Notes: generated by a model from the letters alone, not told the origin. 64,000 nt of DNA from Streptomyces hygroscopicus subsp. hygroscopicus (GCF_030269125.1 NZ_BSSM01000002.1:434001-498000); one strand, 5' to 3'. Counted from the stretch's first letter, positions 38,830 through 47,682 are shown. A program made the numbers and translations.

Positions 38830-40418
38830 CCGCCGCATCGGGCGCCATACCCCTCAGCCACCTCCGGCTGCCGCTGGTGCTGTTCCTCACCTTCCTCGCC
38901 GTCACCATGTTCACGGCCGTCATCAACAGCCCGCACCGCGACGAGGTCAGCGAGTTCTACCTCGGCAGCCGGAAACTGTCGCCGCTCAAGTACGGCATGG
39001 CGATGTGCGGCGACTACATCTCGGCGGCCACCCTGCTGGGCAGCACCGGCCTGGTCTGTCTGACCGGCTACGACGGCCTGCTGTACCTCGTGGGCACCGC
39101 CATCGGCTGGATCATGGTTCTCCTGCTGATCGCCGAACCCCTGCGCAACACGGGCCTGTTCACCCTCGGCGACACGGTCGCCCAGCGGATGCGGGACCGG
39201 CAGCGACCGGTCCGGCTCGCCATCGGCGTCTGCGCCCTCATCGTGTCCGTCCTCTACCTGGTGGCCCAGTTGTCGGCGAGCGTCGCGCTGCTGGCCCAGT
39301 TCACCGGGATGCCCGGGAGCACGGCGCGCACCCTGTGCGTCGCCCTCGTCGGCTTGCTCGTGGTCTTCTACGTCGCGGTCGGCGGAATGCCCGGCACCAC
39401 CTTCATCCAGATCGCCAAGACCGCGCTGCTGGTGGCCGTGGTCGCGGTGGCCGTCGTCCTGGTGCTGCGGCACTTCGCCTGGAGCGGCGGCGGCCTCCTC
39501 GACGCGGCCGCCGCGAACAGCGGGCACGGGGACGCCTATCTGCGGCCCGGCCTGCGGTTCGGCGCCAGCACCACCAGCAAGCTGGACTTCCTCAGTCTCG
39601 CGCTCTCCATGGCGCTGGGCGTCGGGGGGCTCCCGCACATCGTCATGCGCCTGCTGTCCCCCGGCACCGCGCACCAGCTGCGCACATCGGTGCTGTGGAC
39701 GGTCGGCCTGGTGGGCGCCGTGTGCCTGGCGGTCGGTGTCCTCGGCCTGGGCACGGCCGCGATCGTCGGCACCGACACCGTCAAGGCCGGCGACTCCACC
39801 GGCAACTCCGCGGTGCTCCTGCTCGCGCAGTCGGTGGGTGGGTCCCTGCTGGTGGCGGCGTTCTCCTGCCTCGTCTTCGCCACGATCCTCTCCGTGGCCG
39901 CCGGCGTCACACTCGCCGCGGCCTCGTCGCTGGCCCACGACGTGTACGCGTACGGTGTCCGCGGGGGCCGGGTGGAGGGCCGTCAGGAGGTGGCCGTGGC
40001 ACGGGTGTCGGCCGGTGCGGTCGGCGTGGTGGGAATGCTCATCGCCCTGCTGGCCTGGGACTGGAACGCGGCCTCGCTCGCCTTCCTCGCCTTCGCCATC
40101 GCCGCCTCGTCCCTCGTGCCGACCATTTTCTACACGCTGTTCTGGCCCCGCTTCACCGCGGCCGGCGCGCTCTGGGGTCTGTACGGCGGCCTGGGCTGCT
40201 CCCTCCTGCTGGTCGTCTTCAGCCCGTTCATCTCCTCGACACCGGCGTCCGTGCTGCCCACGGCCCACTTCGCCTGGTTCCCGCTGCAGAACCCGGGCAT
40301 CGTCTCCGTCCCGGTCGGGTTCCTGCTGGGCTGGCTCGGCACCGTCCTGAGCCCCAGGTCGGCCGACGTCGCCGGGTACCGCGAGTTCGAGGAGCGCTGT
40401 CTGACGGGTGCGGGCTGA
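38826..40418 (+). CDS. Sodium:solute symporter, acetate permease ActP-like
   Basis: A 530-residue SSS-family transporter with about 13 helices. Family signatures: EFYLGSRKLSPLKYGMAMCGDYISAA-type N-terminus (the DYISAAT sodium-site helix near 60), TTFIQIAKTALL near 195, GGLPHIVMRL near 262 and the LVAAFSCLVFATILSVAAG helix. The DUF485 gene just upstream is the typical ActP partner, supporting acetate or another short monocarboxylate as substrate. The ATG overlaps the DUF485 stop and has AAAGGAG upstream. A small terminator lies at 40433-40450. Confidence 0.88.
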   Translation: MTAASGAIPLSHLRLPLVLFLTFLAVTMFTAVINSPHRDEVSEFYLGSRKLSPLKYGMAMCGDYISAATLLGSTGLVCLTGYDGLLYLVGTAIGWIMVLLLIAEPLRNTGLFTLGDTVAQRMRDRQRPVRLAIGVCALIVSVLYLVAQLSASVALLAQFTGMPGSTARTLCVALVGLLVVFYVAVGGMPGTTFIQIAKTALLVAVVAVAVVLVLRHFAWSGGGLLDAAAANSGHGDAYLRPGLRFGASTTSKLDFLSLALSMALGVGGLPHIVMRLLSPGTAHQLRTSVLWTVGLVGAVCLAVGVLGLGTAAIVGTDTVKAGDSTGNSAVLLLAQSVGGSLLVAAFSCLVFATILSVAAGVTLAAASSLAHDVYAYGVRGGRVEGRQEVAVARVSAGAVGVVGMLIALLAWDWNAASLAFLAFAIAASSLVPTIFYTLFWPRFTAAGALWGLYGGLGCSLLLVVFSPFISSTPASVLPTAHFAWFPLQNPGIVSVPVGFLLGWLGTVLSPRSADVAGYREFEERCLTGAG

Positions 40419-40432
40419 GCCCGCGTCTCCGG

Positions 40433-40450
40433 CACGGCCCGCGGGCCGTG
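40433..40450 (+). terminator. Terminator after the symporter gene
   Basis: CACGGCCC and GGGCCGTG, an 18-base perfect palindrome starting 15 bases past the symporter stop. Confidence 0.55.
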
Positions 40451-40567
40451 ATCAGCTCCCAGAGGCCCGGTTCCGCCCCTGGCAACCCGGTGAGCGCGCA
40501 CCTCGCGCGCACCGGGGGAACCGCGGATCCGTGATCGCCGGGGAGCGGGAGCCGGGGTCGTGGGACG

Positions 40568-40602
40568 CGTGGGGCCGACGGTCGGTGACCGTCGGCCCCA
40601 CG
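40568..40602 (-). terminator. Terminator hairpin of glnA2 (may act both ways)
   Basis: A perfect 16-bp stem, arms 40568-40583 and 40587-40602, with a 3-base loop GGT. It lies 34 bases past the glnA2 stop, between convergent genes. Confidence 0.82.
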
Positions 40603-40636
40603 GACCGCTTCGGCGGAATCCCCCGCCGACCTGCCG

Positions 40637-41998
40637 CTACAGCACCGGCAGGTTCTTCCTCAGCTCGAACGCCGTGACCTCCGAGCGGTACTCGTGCCAC
40701 TCGGCCTGCTTGTTGCGCAGGAAGAAGGCGAAGACGTGCTCGCCCAGGGTCTCGGCGACCAGGTCGCTGCGTTCCATGAGGGTCAGGGCCTCGCCCAGGT
40801 TCTGCGGGAGGGGCTCGATGCCCATGGCGCGGCGTTCGGCGTCCGAGAGGGCCCAGACGTCGTCCTCGGCGCCCGGCGGCAGTTCGTAGCCCTCCTCGAT
40901 GCCCTTCAGGCCGGCGGCGAGGAGGACGGCGTAGGCCAGGTAGGGGTTGGCGCCGGTGTCCAGGGAGCGGACCTCGACGCGGGCCGAGCCGGTCTTGCCG
41001 GGCTTGTACATCGGGACGCGGACCAGGGCGCTGCGGTTGTTGTGGCCCCAGCAGATGTACGACGGCGCCTCGCCGCCCGCGCCCGCCGTGCGCTCGGAGC
41101 CGCCCCAGATGCGCTTGTAGGAGTTGACCCACTGGTTGGTGACCGCGGAGATCTCCGCCGCGTGCCTGAGCAGGCCGGCGATGAAGGAGCGGCCCACCTT
41201 GGACAGCTGGTACTCCGCGCCCGACTCGTAGAACGCGTTGCGGTCGCCCTCGAAGAGGGAGAGGTGGGTGTGCATGCCGCTGCCCGGGTGCTCGGAGAAG
41301 GGCTTGGGCATGAAGGTGGCCTGGACGCCCTGTTCGAGGGCGACCTGCTTCATGACCTGGCGGAAGGTCATGATGTTGTCGGCCGTGGAGAGGGCGTCGG
41401 CGTAGCGCAGGTCGATCTCCTGCTGGCCCGGGGCGCCCTCGTGGTGGGAGAACTCCACCGAGATGCCCATCGATTCCAGCATCGTGATCGCCTGGCGGCG
41501 GAAGTCCATGCCGACGCTGGTCGGCGTGTGGTCGAAGTAGCCCGAGTTGTCGGCCGGCGTCGGACGGCTGCCGTCCAGCGGGCGGTCCTTCAGCAGGAAG
41601 AACTCGATCTCCGGGTGGGTGTAGAAGGTGAAACCCAGGTCGGAGGTGCGGGCCAGGGCGCGCTTGAGGACATAGCGCGGGTCGGCGAAGGACGGGGAGC
41701 CGTCCGGCATCAGGATGTCGCAGAACATCCGGGCCGTGCCGGGGGTCTCCGCACGCCACGGCAGCATCTGGAAGGTGGACGGGTCCGGCTTGGCGATCAT
41801 GTCGGACTCGTACACGCGGGCGAAGCCCTCGATGGCGGAGCCGTCGAAGCCGATGCCCTCGTCGAAGGCCTGTTCCAGCTCGGCCGGGGCCACGGCGACG
41901 GACTTCAGGAAGCCCAGCACGTCCGTGAACCACAGGCGTACGAACCGGATGTCGCGCTCCTCCAAGGTACGGAGCACGAACTCCTGCTGCTTGTCCAT
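40637..41998 (-). CDS. glnA2: Glutamine-synthetase-like enzyme GlnA2 (gamma-glutamylpolyamine synthetase)
   Basis: A 453-residue GSI-fold enzyme. Visible motifs: GFDGSAIEGFA near 50-60, PEIEFFLL near 130, AEQ-equivalent GQQEIDLRYAD near 195, GSGMHTHLSL near 245, the adenine-loop region NRSALVRVPMYKPG near 325 and RVEVRSLDTGANPYLA near 342. In Streptomyces the copy next to glnE and hmp-type genes is GlnA2, reported to join glutamate to polyamines rather than to ammonium; that assignment rests on context and memory. The strict GSI adenylylation motif (LYDLPPE) is replaced by GYELPPG, consistent with no GlnE control. Start ATG 41998 follows GGGAATCGGAAG. Confidence 0.88.
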   Translation of the reverse strand: MDKQQEFVLRTLEERDIRFVRLWFTDVLGFLKSVAVAPAELEQAFDEGIGFDGSAIEGFARVYESDMIAKPDPSTFQMLPWRAETPGTARMFCDILMPDGSPSFADPRYVLKRALARTSDLGFTFYTHPEIEFFLLKDRPLDGSRPTPADNSGYFDHTPTSVGMDFRRQAITMLESMGISVEFSHHEGAPGQQEIDLRYADALSTADNIMTFRQVMKQVALEQGVQATFMPKPFSEHPGSGMHTHLSLFEGDRNAFYESGAEYQLSKVGRSFIAGLLRHAAEISAVTNQWVNSYKRIWGGSERTAGAGGEAPSYICWGHNNRSALVRVPMYKPGKTGSARVEVRSLDTGANPYLAYAVLLAAGLKGIEEGYELPPGAEDDVWALSDAERRAMGIEPLPQNLGEALTLMERSDLVAETLGEHVFAFFLRNKQAEWHEYRSEVTAFELRKNLPVL

Positions 41999-42198
41999 CT
42001 TCCGATTCCCATCCTTGCTGGTCAGGAGCATCCCACCACAACAGCGTTTCATGCGTGTTGCGGACCTTGATCGCCCTGGCGTCCACGTCCTGAACGTCTC
42101 TCCTACGGCAGGTGTACTGCCCTGTCGCCCATCTTGCCTGTCGGCGGCGGCATCCGTAACGGCCGGGCCCCGCGGGGGCGTGAGGCAGAACACGTCTC

Positions 42199-42227
42199 TT
42201 AAATTTGCATCCTGGATGCAAATTTAA
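42199..42227. promoter_or_regulatory. NsrR operator in the hmp promoter
   Basis: A perfect palindrome of 14-1-14 bases: TTAAATTTGCATCC, central T, and its exact complement. It is strikingly AT-rich for this genome and includes -35/-10-like words, so a bound repressor would block the hmp promoter. The core GCATCC-n-GG(A/G)TGC recurs before nsrR. NsrR of S. coelicolor is known to use 11-1-11 inverted repeats at hmp genes and nsrR. Confidence 0.88.
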
Positions 42228-42264
42228 ATAGCGTTCGATCAGTCGAGATCGCAAGGAGTCCGCG

Positions 42265-43446
42265 ATGCTGTCCGAGCAGTCCGCCGCCACCGTCCGCGCC
42301 ACGCTTCCCGCCGTGGGCGCGGCGATCGAACAGATCACCGAAAACTTCTACTCCAGGCTCTTCACCGCCCACCCGGAGCTGCTGCGGGATCTGTTCAACC
42401 GGGGCAACCAGGCCTCCGGCGCCCAGAAGTCGGCCCTCGCGGGCTCCATCGCTGCGTTCGCCGGCTACCTCGTCGAGCACCCGGACGAGCGCCCGGACGT
42501 GATGCTGAGCCGCATCGCCCACAAGCACGCCTCCCTGGGCGTCGTGCCGGAGCAGTACCCGATCGTCCACGAGCACCTCTTCGCCGCCATCGCCGAGATC
42601 CTCGGCGAGGCCGTCACGCCCGAGGTCGCCGCCGCCTGGACCGAGGTCTACTGGCTGATGGCCAACGCCCTCATCGCCATCGAGAAGCGGCTGTACGAGG
42701 AGAGCGGCAGCCAGGAGTTCCGGGACTGGGAGGTCGTGGGGCGGGACGAGGAGACCGCCGATGTCGTCTCCTTCCGGGTGCGGCCCGTCGACGGGTCCCC
42801 CGTGCGCGGCTTCCGGGCCGGCCAGTACGTCTCCGTGGGGGTGAGGCTCGCCGACGGCGCGCGGCAGATACGGCAGTACAGCCTGTCCGGAGGGCTCGGG
42901 GAGGACGTGCGGCAGTTCAGCGTCAAGCGGGTGCAGGGCGGTACGACGCCGGACGGCGAGGTGTCCAACCACCTGCACGCGAACGTGCGGGTCGGTGACG
43001 TCCTCCAGCTGTCGGAGCCGTACGGCGACCTGGTGCTCGACGACGTCGCCGGGCGGCCGCTGCTGCTCGCCTCCGCGGGCATCGGCGTGACCCCGATGGT
43101 CGCCATGCTGGCCTCGCTCGCGGCCGACGGGCACGACGCGCCCGTCACCGTCGTGCACGGCGACCGCTCCCCCGCGGACCACGCCCTGCGCACCGACCAC
43201 CAGGCGTACGCGGCCAAGCTCACGGACGCGGCCGTCCACTTCTTCTACGAGCGGGACGCCGAGCCCGGCAGCCGCACCGGCCTGGTCGACCTCTCCGGGA
43301 TCGACGTCGCGCCCGGTACGCGGGCCTACCTCTGCGGGCCGCTGCCGTTCATGCGCGCCGTGCGCGGTCAGCTGATCGAGAAGGGTGTGGCGCCGGCCGA
43401 CATCCACTACGAGGTCTTCGGGCCGGACCTGTGGATCGCCGGCTGA
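42265..43446 (+). CDS. hmpA: Flavohaemoglobin (nitric oxide dioxygenase)
   Basis: A 393-residue protein that turns NO into nitrate using O2 and NAD(P)H. The globin domain (1-145) has Tyr 29 on the distal side and proximal His 88 in IAHKHASLG. The FAD domain has RQIRQYSLSGG near 205, and the NAD domain has SAGIGVTPMVAML near 272 and YLCGPLPFMRAV near 360. AAGGAG lies six bases before the ATG. A perfect NsrR palindrome lies in its promoter and nsrR is the next gene, convergent. A strong hairpin at 43483-43524 follows. Confidence 0.96.
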   Translation: MLSEQSAATVRATLPAVGAAIEQITENFYSRLFTAHPELLRDLFNRGNQASGAQKSALAGSIAAFAGYLVEHPDERPDVMLSRIAHKHASLGVVPEQYPIVHEHLFAAIAEILGEAVTPEVAAAWTEVYWLMANALIAIEKRLYEESGSQEFRDWEVVGRDEETADVVSFRVRPVDGSPVRGFRAGQYVSVGVRLADGARQIRQYSLSGGLGEDVRQFSVKRVQGGTTPDGEVSNHLHANVRVGDVLQLSEPYGDLVLDDVAGRPLLLASAGIGVTPMVAMLASLAADGHDAPVTVVHGDRSPADHALRTDHQAYAAKLTDAAVHFFYERDAEPGSRTGLVDLSGIDVAPGTRAYLCGPLPFMRAVRGQLIEKGVAPADIHYEVFGPDLWIAG

Positions 43447-43482
43447 CACCGAGGAGCCGAGGAGCCGAGGAGCCGAGAAGAT

Positions 43483-43524
43483 GCGGAGGGCCGCCCGCCG
43501 GGATGCCGGTGGGCGGCCCTCCGC
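43483..43524. terminator. Terminator between hmpA and nsrR
   Basis: GCGGAGGGCCGCCC (43483-43496) pairs perfectly with 43511-43524, with three more inner pairs. Short GAGGAGCC repeats (43451-43476) precede it. It lies between the convergent genes and can serve both. Confidence 0.85.
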
Positions 43525-43526
43525 GT

Positions 43527-43576
43527 GGTTCAGGACAGGGGGTCTCCGCGCGGTTCAGGACAGGGGGGTCTCCGCG
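43527..43576. repeat. 25-bp tandem duplication at the nsrR 3' end
   Basis: GGTTCAGGACAGGGGG...TCTCCGCG occurs at 43527-43550 and 43552-43576, differing by one G. The second copy holds the nsrR stop and last codons; the first repeats them outside the gene. Confidence 0.9.
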
Positions 43577-44016
43577 GCGCCGGGCGGGCGCAGGGAGATC
43601 CCCAGCAGGACCGGTCCGGTGGGGTCCGTGACGATCTGGTCCAGGGTGATCGGGTCCAGGGTCGCGTAGAAGGCCTCCTGGGCCCGGCGCAGGGCGCCGC
43701 GCAGGCGGCAGTCCGAGCGCAGGGGGCAGGGGGTGGCACCCTCGCACTCCACGACCTCGTCGTCGCCCTCGAAGGTGCGGACGACCGCGCCGACGGACGC
43801 CGTGCGGCCGCGTTCGGTGAGCGCCAGGCCGCCGCCGCGACCGCGGCGGGCGTCGACCAGGCCGAGGTGCTGGAGTTCTGCGACGACCTTCGCGGCATGC
43901 GTGTAGGGCACGTCCATGTCCGCCGCGACCTTGCGGGTCGCGGGCGTGTCGTCGGTGGATACGGCGAGGCGCATCAGAATGCGCAGGGCGAGGTCGGTGG
44001 AACGCAGCAGCCGCAT
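43555..44016 (-). CDS. nsrR: Rrf2-family nitric-oxide-sensing repressor NsrR
   Basis: A 153-residue Rrf2-family regulator. N-terminal winged helix: RSTDLALRILMRLA, then VPYTHAAKVVAELQHLGLV and the wing RRGRGGGLAL. Three cysteines at 91, 97 and 103 (C-x5-C-x5-C) are the [4Fe-4S] ligands of NsrR; NO destroys the cluster and lifts repression. Its own promoter holds a site like that of hmpA, so it is autoregulated. On its other side it is divergent from the DUF3105-DUF305 pair, which may belong to the same regulon. Confidence 0.94.
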   Translation of the reverse strand: MRLLRSTDLALRILMRLAVSTDDTPATRKVAADMDVPYTHAAKVVAELQHLGLVDARRGRGGGLALTERGRTASVGAVVRTFEGDDEVVECEGATPCPLRSDCRLRGALRRAQEAFYATLDPITLDQIVTDPTGPVLLGISLRPPGAAETPLS

Positions 44017-44030
44017 GGAAGCGAGCGTAA

Positions 44031-44058
44031 ATAATACGCATCCCGGGTGCAAATTCAA
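44031..44058 (-). promoter_or_regulatory. nsrR promoter with NsrR operator in the spacer
   Basis: On the minus strand TTGAAT (44058-44053), 16-base spacer, TATTAT (44036-44031). The spacer holds the dyad GCATCC-C-GGGTGC (44038-44050), which matches the hmpA operator core and extends to an 11-1-11 imperfect palindrome at 44033-44055. The site lies in the region shared with the divergent DUF3105 gene. Confidence 0.8.
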
Positions 44059-44161
44059 CTCTTTTGCCGTGCTCACTCTACGGCACTGCCCCACTCCGCC
44101 ATTACGATCAGCGGGCCCCACCCCTCTGTCCGCCCCTCTCCCCCCAGAAGGACATCGCCTC

Positions 44162-44866
44162 ATGGGTTCCGCCAACAACAGCAACAGCGCGGCGCGCAAG
44201 GCGCGCATCGAGGAGATGCGGCGCGCCGAGCGTTCGCGCGAGCGCCGGAACCGGGCGCTCGTCGTCGCCGCGTCCGTGGTGGTCGTCGCCGGGCTCGTCG
44301 TGGGCGGTGTCGTCCTCGTGGACTCCCGGTCCGACAAGAAGGACACGACGGCGAGCGGCGACAACGGCAAGCACCCCGGCGACGCCACCGACAAGAGCTC
44401 CGGAGACTCGGGGCACTTCACCACCGGGAAGGACGGCGTGCGCACCTGGAGCGGCACGCTGTCGCGGACGCACGTGACGACCAGGGTGACGTACCCGATG
44501 CACCCGCCGGTCGGCGGCAACCACAACCCGGTCTGGGCCGACTGCAACGGCGACGTCTACAACCAGCAGTTGCACGACGAGAACGCGGTGCACTCGCTGG
44601 AGCACGGCGCGGTGTGGGTGACGTACACCGCCAAGGCGGCCAAGGCCGATGTCGAGGCGCTCGCGGCGAAGGTGAAGAAGACGCCGTACTCGCTGATGAG
44701 CCCGTACGAGAACCAGGCCGCGCCGCTGATGCTGTCGGCCTGGGGCCGCCAGGTGACCGTCAAGAGCGCGACCGACCCCGAAGTGAACAAGTTCTTCGCG
44801 GACTTCGTGCAGGGCCCGCAGACGCCCGAGCCGGGCGCGTCCTGCACCGGTGGAGTGATGAAGTGA
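44162..44866 (+). CDS. DUF3105 membrane-anchored extracytoplasmic protein
   Basis: A 234-residue protein with a basic, charged N-terminus (ARKARIEEMRRAERSRERR), one membrane helix at about 37-57 and an outside domain. The domain has DUF3105 features: YPMHPPVGGNHNPVWADCNG near 118 and ENAVHSLEHGAVWVTY near 142, rich in His and Asn that could bind metal. The last Cys (near 229) may pair with the one in ADCNG. Function unknown. GAAGGAC precedes the ATG. The stop overlaps the DUF305 start (GTGA), so the two are coupled. Confidence 0.88.
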   Translation: MGSANNSNSAARKARIEEMRRAERSRERRNRALVVAASVVVVAGLVVGGVVLVDSRSDKKDTTASGDNGKHPGDATDKSSGDSGHFTTGKDGVRTWSGTLSRTHVTTRVTYPMHPPVGGNHNPVWADCNGDVYNQQLHDENAVHSLEHGAVWVTYTAKAAKADVEALAAKVKKTPYSLMSPYENQAAPLMLSAWGRQVTVKSATDPEVNKFFADFVQGPQTPEPGASCTGGVMK

Positions 44867-45504
44867 GCCCGCGCGCCATCGGCTGGGCGGCGGGGGCCGC
44901 GGCGGCGGCGCTCGTCGCGGCCGGCGCCGTCACGTACGCGGTCGCCGACTCCGGCTCCGGTGACGGCAAGGCGGCGCCGAGCACGCCGAGCGCCGACTCG
45001 GCGGACGCGGGCTTCGCGCGGGACATGGCCGTGCACCACCAGCAGGCCGTCGAGATGTCGTACATCGTCCGCGACCGCACGAAGAACGAGGACGTACGGC
45101 GGCTCGCCTACGACATCGCGCAGACGCAGGCCAACCAGCGCGGGATGCTGCTGGGTTGGCTGGATCTGTGGGAGCTGCCGAAGGTGTCGGCGGACCCGCC
45201 GATGACCTGGATGGGCATGGGCGGCATGGTCACGGCCAAGGACGGCTCGCTGATGCCCGGCATGGCCACCGACACGCAGATGAGGAAGCTCGGGACGCTG
45301 AACGGGAAGCAGGCCGAGATCTTCTACCTCCAGCTGATGACGAACCATCACAAGGGCGGCATCCACATGGCGGAGGGCTGCGTGGCCAAGTGCACGGTCG
45401 GCGTGGAGAAACGGCTGGCCCAGGGCATGGTCGACGCCCAGCAGTCGGAACTCCAGGTGATGGCCGGAATGCTCAAGGAGCGCGGAGCCGGACCGCTTTC
45501 CTGA
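44863..45504 (+). CDS. DUF305 exported ferritin-like protein
   Basis: A 213-residue protein with an N-terminal membrane anchor or signal (about 5-28) and an outside helical DUF305 domain. Two repeats of a metal-type motif are visible: FARDMAVHHQQAVEM near 51-65 and YLQLMTNHHKGGIHMAEG near 156-173, each D/T-x-H-H-x-x-(A/G)-(V/I)-x-M. A Met-rich loop (MTWMGMGGM) lies near 118. Met/His content suggests copper or another soft metal, but this is inference. The partner gene is DUF3105; such pairs are common in actinobacteria. A possible NsrR site lies upstream of the pair. Confidence 0.88.
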   Translation: MSPRAIGWAAGAAAAALVAAGAVTYAVADSGSGDGKAAPSTPSADSADAGFARDMAVHHQQAVEMSYIVRDRTKNEDVRRLAYDIAQTQANQRGMLLGWLDLWELPKVSADPPMTWMGMGGMVTAKDGSLMPGMATDTQMRKLGTLNGKQAEIFYLQLMTNHHKGGIHMAEGCVAKCTVGVEKRLAQGMVDAQQSELQVMAGMLKERGAGPLS

Positions 45505-45607
45505 CCAGGGAACAAGTCGCTTCGTAATACAGCTGTAAGGAAAAAACGCCCAAACCCCCCTAGTAGACGGTTACTTGAGCTTCTCTTGACCAATCCGTTT
45601 ACCTGGC

Positions 45608-45620
45608 ATGAACGGTTCAT
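45608..45620. promoter_or_regulatory. Palindrome upstream of the sedolisin gene
   Basis: ATGAAC-G-GTTCAT, a perfect 13-base palindrome about 120 bases before the protease start and near TTGACC (45585-45590). Candidate operator of an unidentified regulator. Confidence 0.4.
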
Positions 45621-45741
45621 CGGTCAGAGTTGCCCCCATCGTGTGATCCATTCGCCGGCCGTCACCACCGCCGCGGGCCGGCGCACGATCCGCGATGCAC
45701 CTACCTACTACGTGCATGCGCATCGCATCGCAGGGGGTTCT

Positions 45742-47682
45742 ATGAGATCCAACCGCGCCAAGACGCGCGCCGTGAGCATGGCAGCCGCGCTGCCCATGAT
45801 CGCCGGCGCGCTGGCGCTGGGCATACCGGCGGCCCATGCCGCGGACAGCCCCGCCCGTAACGCTCTGATGGGCACCAAGCCGCTGTGGGCCACGGCCAAG
45901 GCGGACAAGGGCGCCACCGACAACCGCGCCCAGGTCAAGGCCCGGGTCTACCTGGCCGGCCGGAACGCGGCGAGCCTCGCGGCCTACGCGAAGGCCGTGG
46001 CCGACCCCAGCTCGCCCCTGTACGGCAAGTACCTCAGCGCCAAGCAGGCCCAGGCCCGCTTCGGTGCCACCAAGGCCCAGGTTGCCGCCGTCAAGGCGTG
46101 GCTGACGTCGGCCGGCCTGAAGGTCACCGCGGTCACCCCGCACTACGTCGCCGTCTCCGGTGACGTGGCCTCCGCGGAGAGGGCGTTCGGCACCCAGCTG
46201 CACAACTTCGCCAAGGGTTCGAAGACCTACCGCGCCCCGGCGCGGGCGGCCTCCGTCCCGGCCGGCCTCAAGGGCACCGTGCTGACCGTCACCGGTCTGG
46301 ACAGCGCCCCGCACAAGGCGAACCACGACGACCAGCTGCCGCCCCCGGACGCCGTGTTCAAGAACGCCGGTCCGTTCTCGTCGTACTACGGCTCCAACAT
46401 CGCCACCACGATGCCGGACGTCTACGGCCAGAAGGCCCCGTACGCCGTCAAGGGCTACACCGGCAAGCAGCTGCGCGCGGCCTACGGCGCCGGCGACTAC
46501 ACCGGCAAGGGCGTCCGCGTCGCCATCACCGACGCCTACGCCTCGCCGACCATCGCCTACGACGCCGGCACGTACGCGCTGAAGAACGGCGACAAGGCGT
46601 GGAAGACCGGTCAGCTCCACCAGGTGCTGCCGAAGAACTACACCAAGACCGCCGAGTGCGGCGCCGCCGGCTGGTACGGCGAGGAGACCCTCGACGTCGA
46701 GGCCGTGCACGCGGTCGCGCCGGACGCCGACGTCACCTACGTCGGTGCGGCGTCCTGCTACGACGACGACCTGCTCGACTCGCTGAGCAAGGTGGTCGAC
46801 AACCACCTGGCCGACATCGTCTCCAACTCGTGGGGCGACATCGAGGCCAACCAGACGCCGGACCTCGCGGCCGCCTACGACCAGGTCTTCCAGCTGGGCG
46901 CGGTGCAGGGCATCGGCTTCTACTTCTCCTCCGGTGACAACGGCGACGAGGTCGCGAACACCGGCACCAAGCAGGTCGACACCCCGGCCAACTCCGCCTG
47001 GGTGACCGCCGTCGGCGGCACCTCCCTCGCGGTCGGCAAGGGCGACAAGTACCTGTGGGAGACCGGCTGGGGCACCGAGAAGGCGACCCTGTCGGCCGAC
47101 GGCAAGAGCTGGGTCAACTTCCCCGGCGCCTTCACCTCGGGCGCGGGCGGCGGCACCAGCAGCACGGTCGCCGAGCCGTACTACCAGAAGGGCGTCGTCC
47201 CGGACTCGCTCGCCAAGGCGAACAACGCCTCCGGCAACCGCGTCGTCCCGGACATCGCGGCCATCGCCGACCCGAACACCGGCTTCCTGGTGGGCCAGAC
47301 CCAGACCTTCCCCGACGGGTCGCAGCAGTACAGCGAGTACCGCATCGGCGGCACCTCGCTGGCCGCGCCGACCATCGCGGCGGTCCAGGCCCTCGCCCAG
47401 GAGGCGCGCGGCGGCAAGGCGATCGGTTTCGCCAACCCGGCGATCTACGCCAAGTACGGCAAGAAGGGCGTCTTCCACGACGTCACGGACAACCCCACGG
47501 GCCAGGGCCTGGGCGTCGTCCGCGTCGACTACGCCAACGGCCTGGACGACACCGCCGGTCTGCGCTACTCCGTCCGCAGCCTGGGCAAGGACAGCTCGCT
47601 GTCCGCGACCGAGGGCTACGACGACGTGACGGGCGTCGGCTCCCCGGCCGCCGGCTACGTCGTGTCGTACGCGAAGCACTGA
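45742..47682 (+). CDS. Secreted sedolisin-family (S53) serine-carboxyl peptidase
   Basis: A 646-residue exported protease. Signal peptide 1-33, cut after AHA. A pro-kumamolisin activation domain follows (about 45-200: AGRNAASLAAYAKAVADPSSPLYGKYLS). The S53 domain has GEETLDVE at 313-320 (Glu and Asp of the triad), a SNSWGD segment near 356 and RIGGTSLAAP at 534-543 with nucleophile Ser 539. The C-terminal Asp-rich segment (FHDVTDNP, then GYDDVTGVGSP) fits the calcium site. AGGGGG lies four bases before the ATG. It should be an acid-active peptidase acting outside the cell. A strong terminator lies at 47715-47752. Confidence 0.92.
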   Translation: MRSNRAKTRAVSMAAALPMIAGALALGIPAAHAADSPARNALMGTKPLWATAKADKGATDNRAQVKARVYLAGRNAASLAAYAKAVADPSSPLYGKYLSAKQAQARFGATKAQVAAVKAWLTSAGLKVTAVTPHYVAVSGDVASAERAFGTQLHNFAKGSKTYRAPARAASVPAGLKGTVLTVTGLDSAPHKANHDDQLPPPDAVFKNAGPFSSYYGSNIATTMPDVYGQKAPYAVKGYTGKQLRAAYGAGDYTGKGVRVAITDAYASPTIAYDAGTYALKNGDKAWKTGQLHQVLPKNYTKTAECGAAGWYGEETLDVEAVHAVAPDADVTYVGAASCYDDDLLDSLSKVVDNHLADIVSNSWGDIEANQTPDLAAAYDQVFQLGAVQGIGFYFSSGDNGDEVANTGTKQVDTPANSAWVTAVGGTSLAVGKGDKYLWETGWGTEKATLSADGKSWVNFPGAFTSGAGGGTSSTVAEPYYQKGVVPDSLAKANNASGNRVVPDIAAIADPNTGFLVGQTQTFPDGSQQYSEYRIGGTSLAAPTIAAVQALAQEARGGKAIGFANPAIYAKYGKKGVFHDVTDNPTGQGLGVVRVDYANGLDDTAGLRYSVRSLGKDSSLSATEGYDDVTGVGSPAAGYVVSYAKH

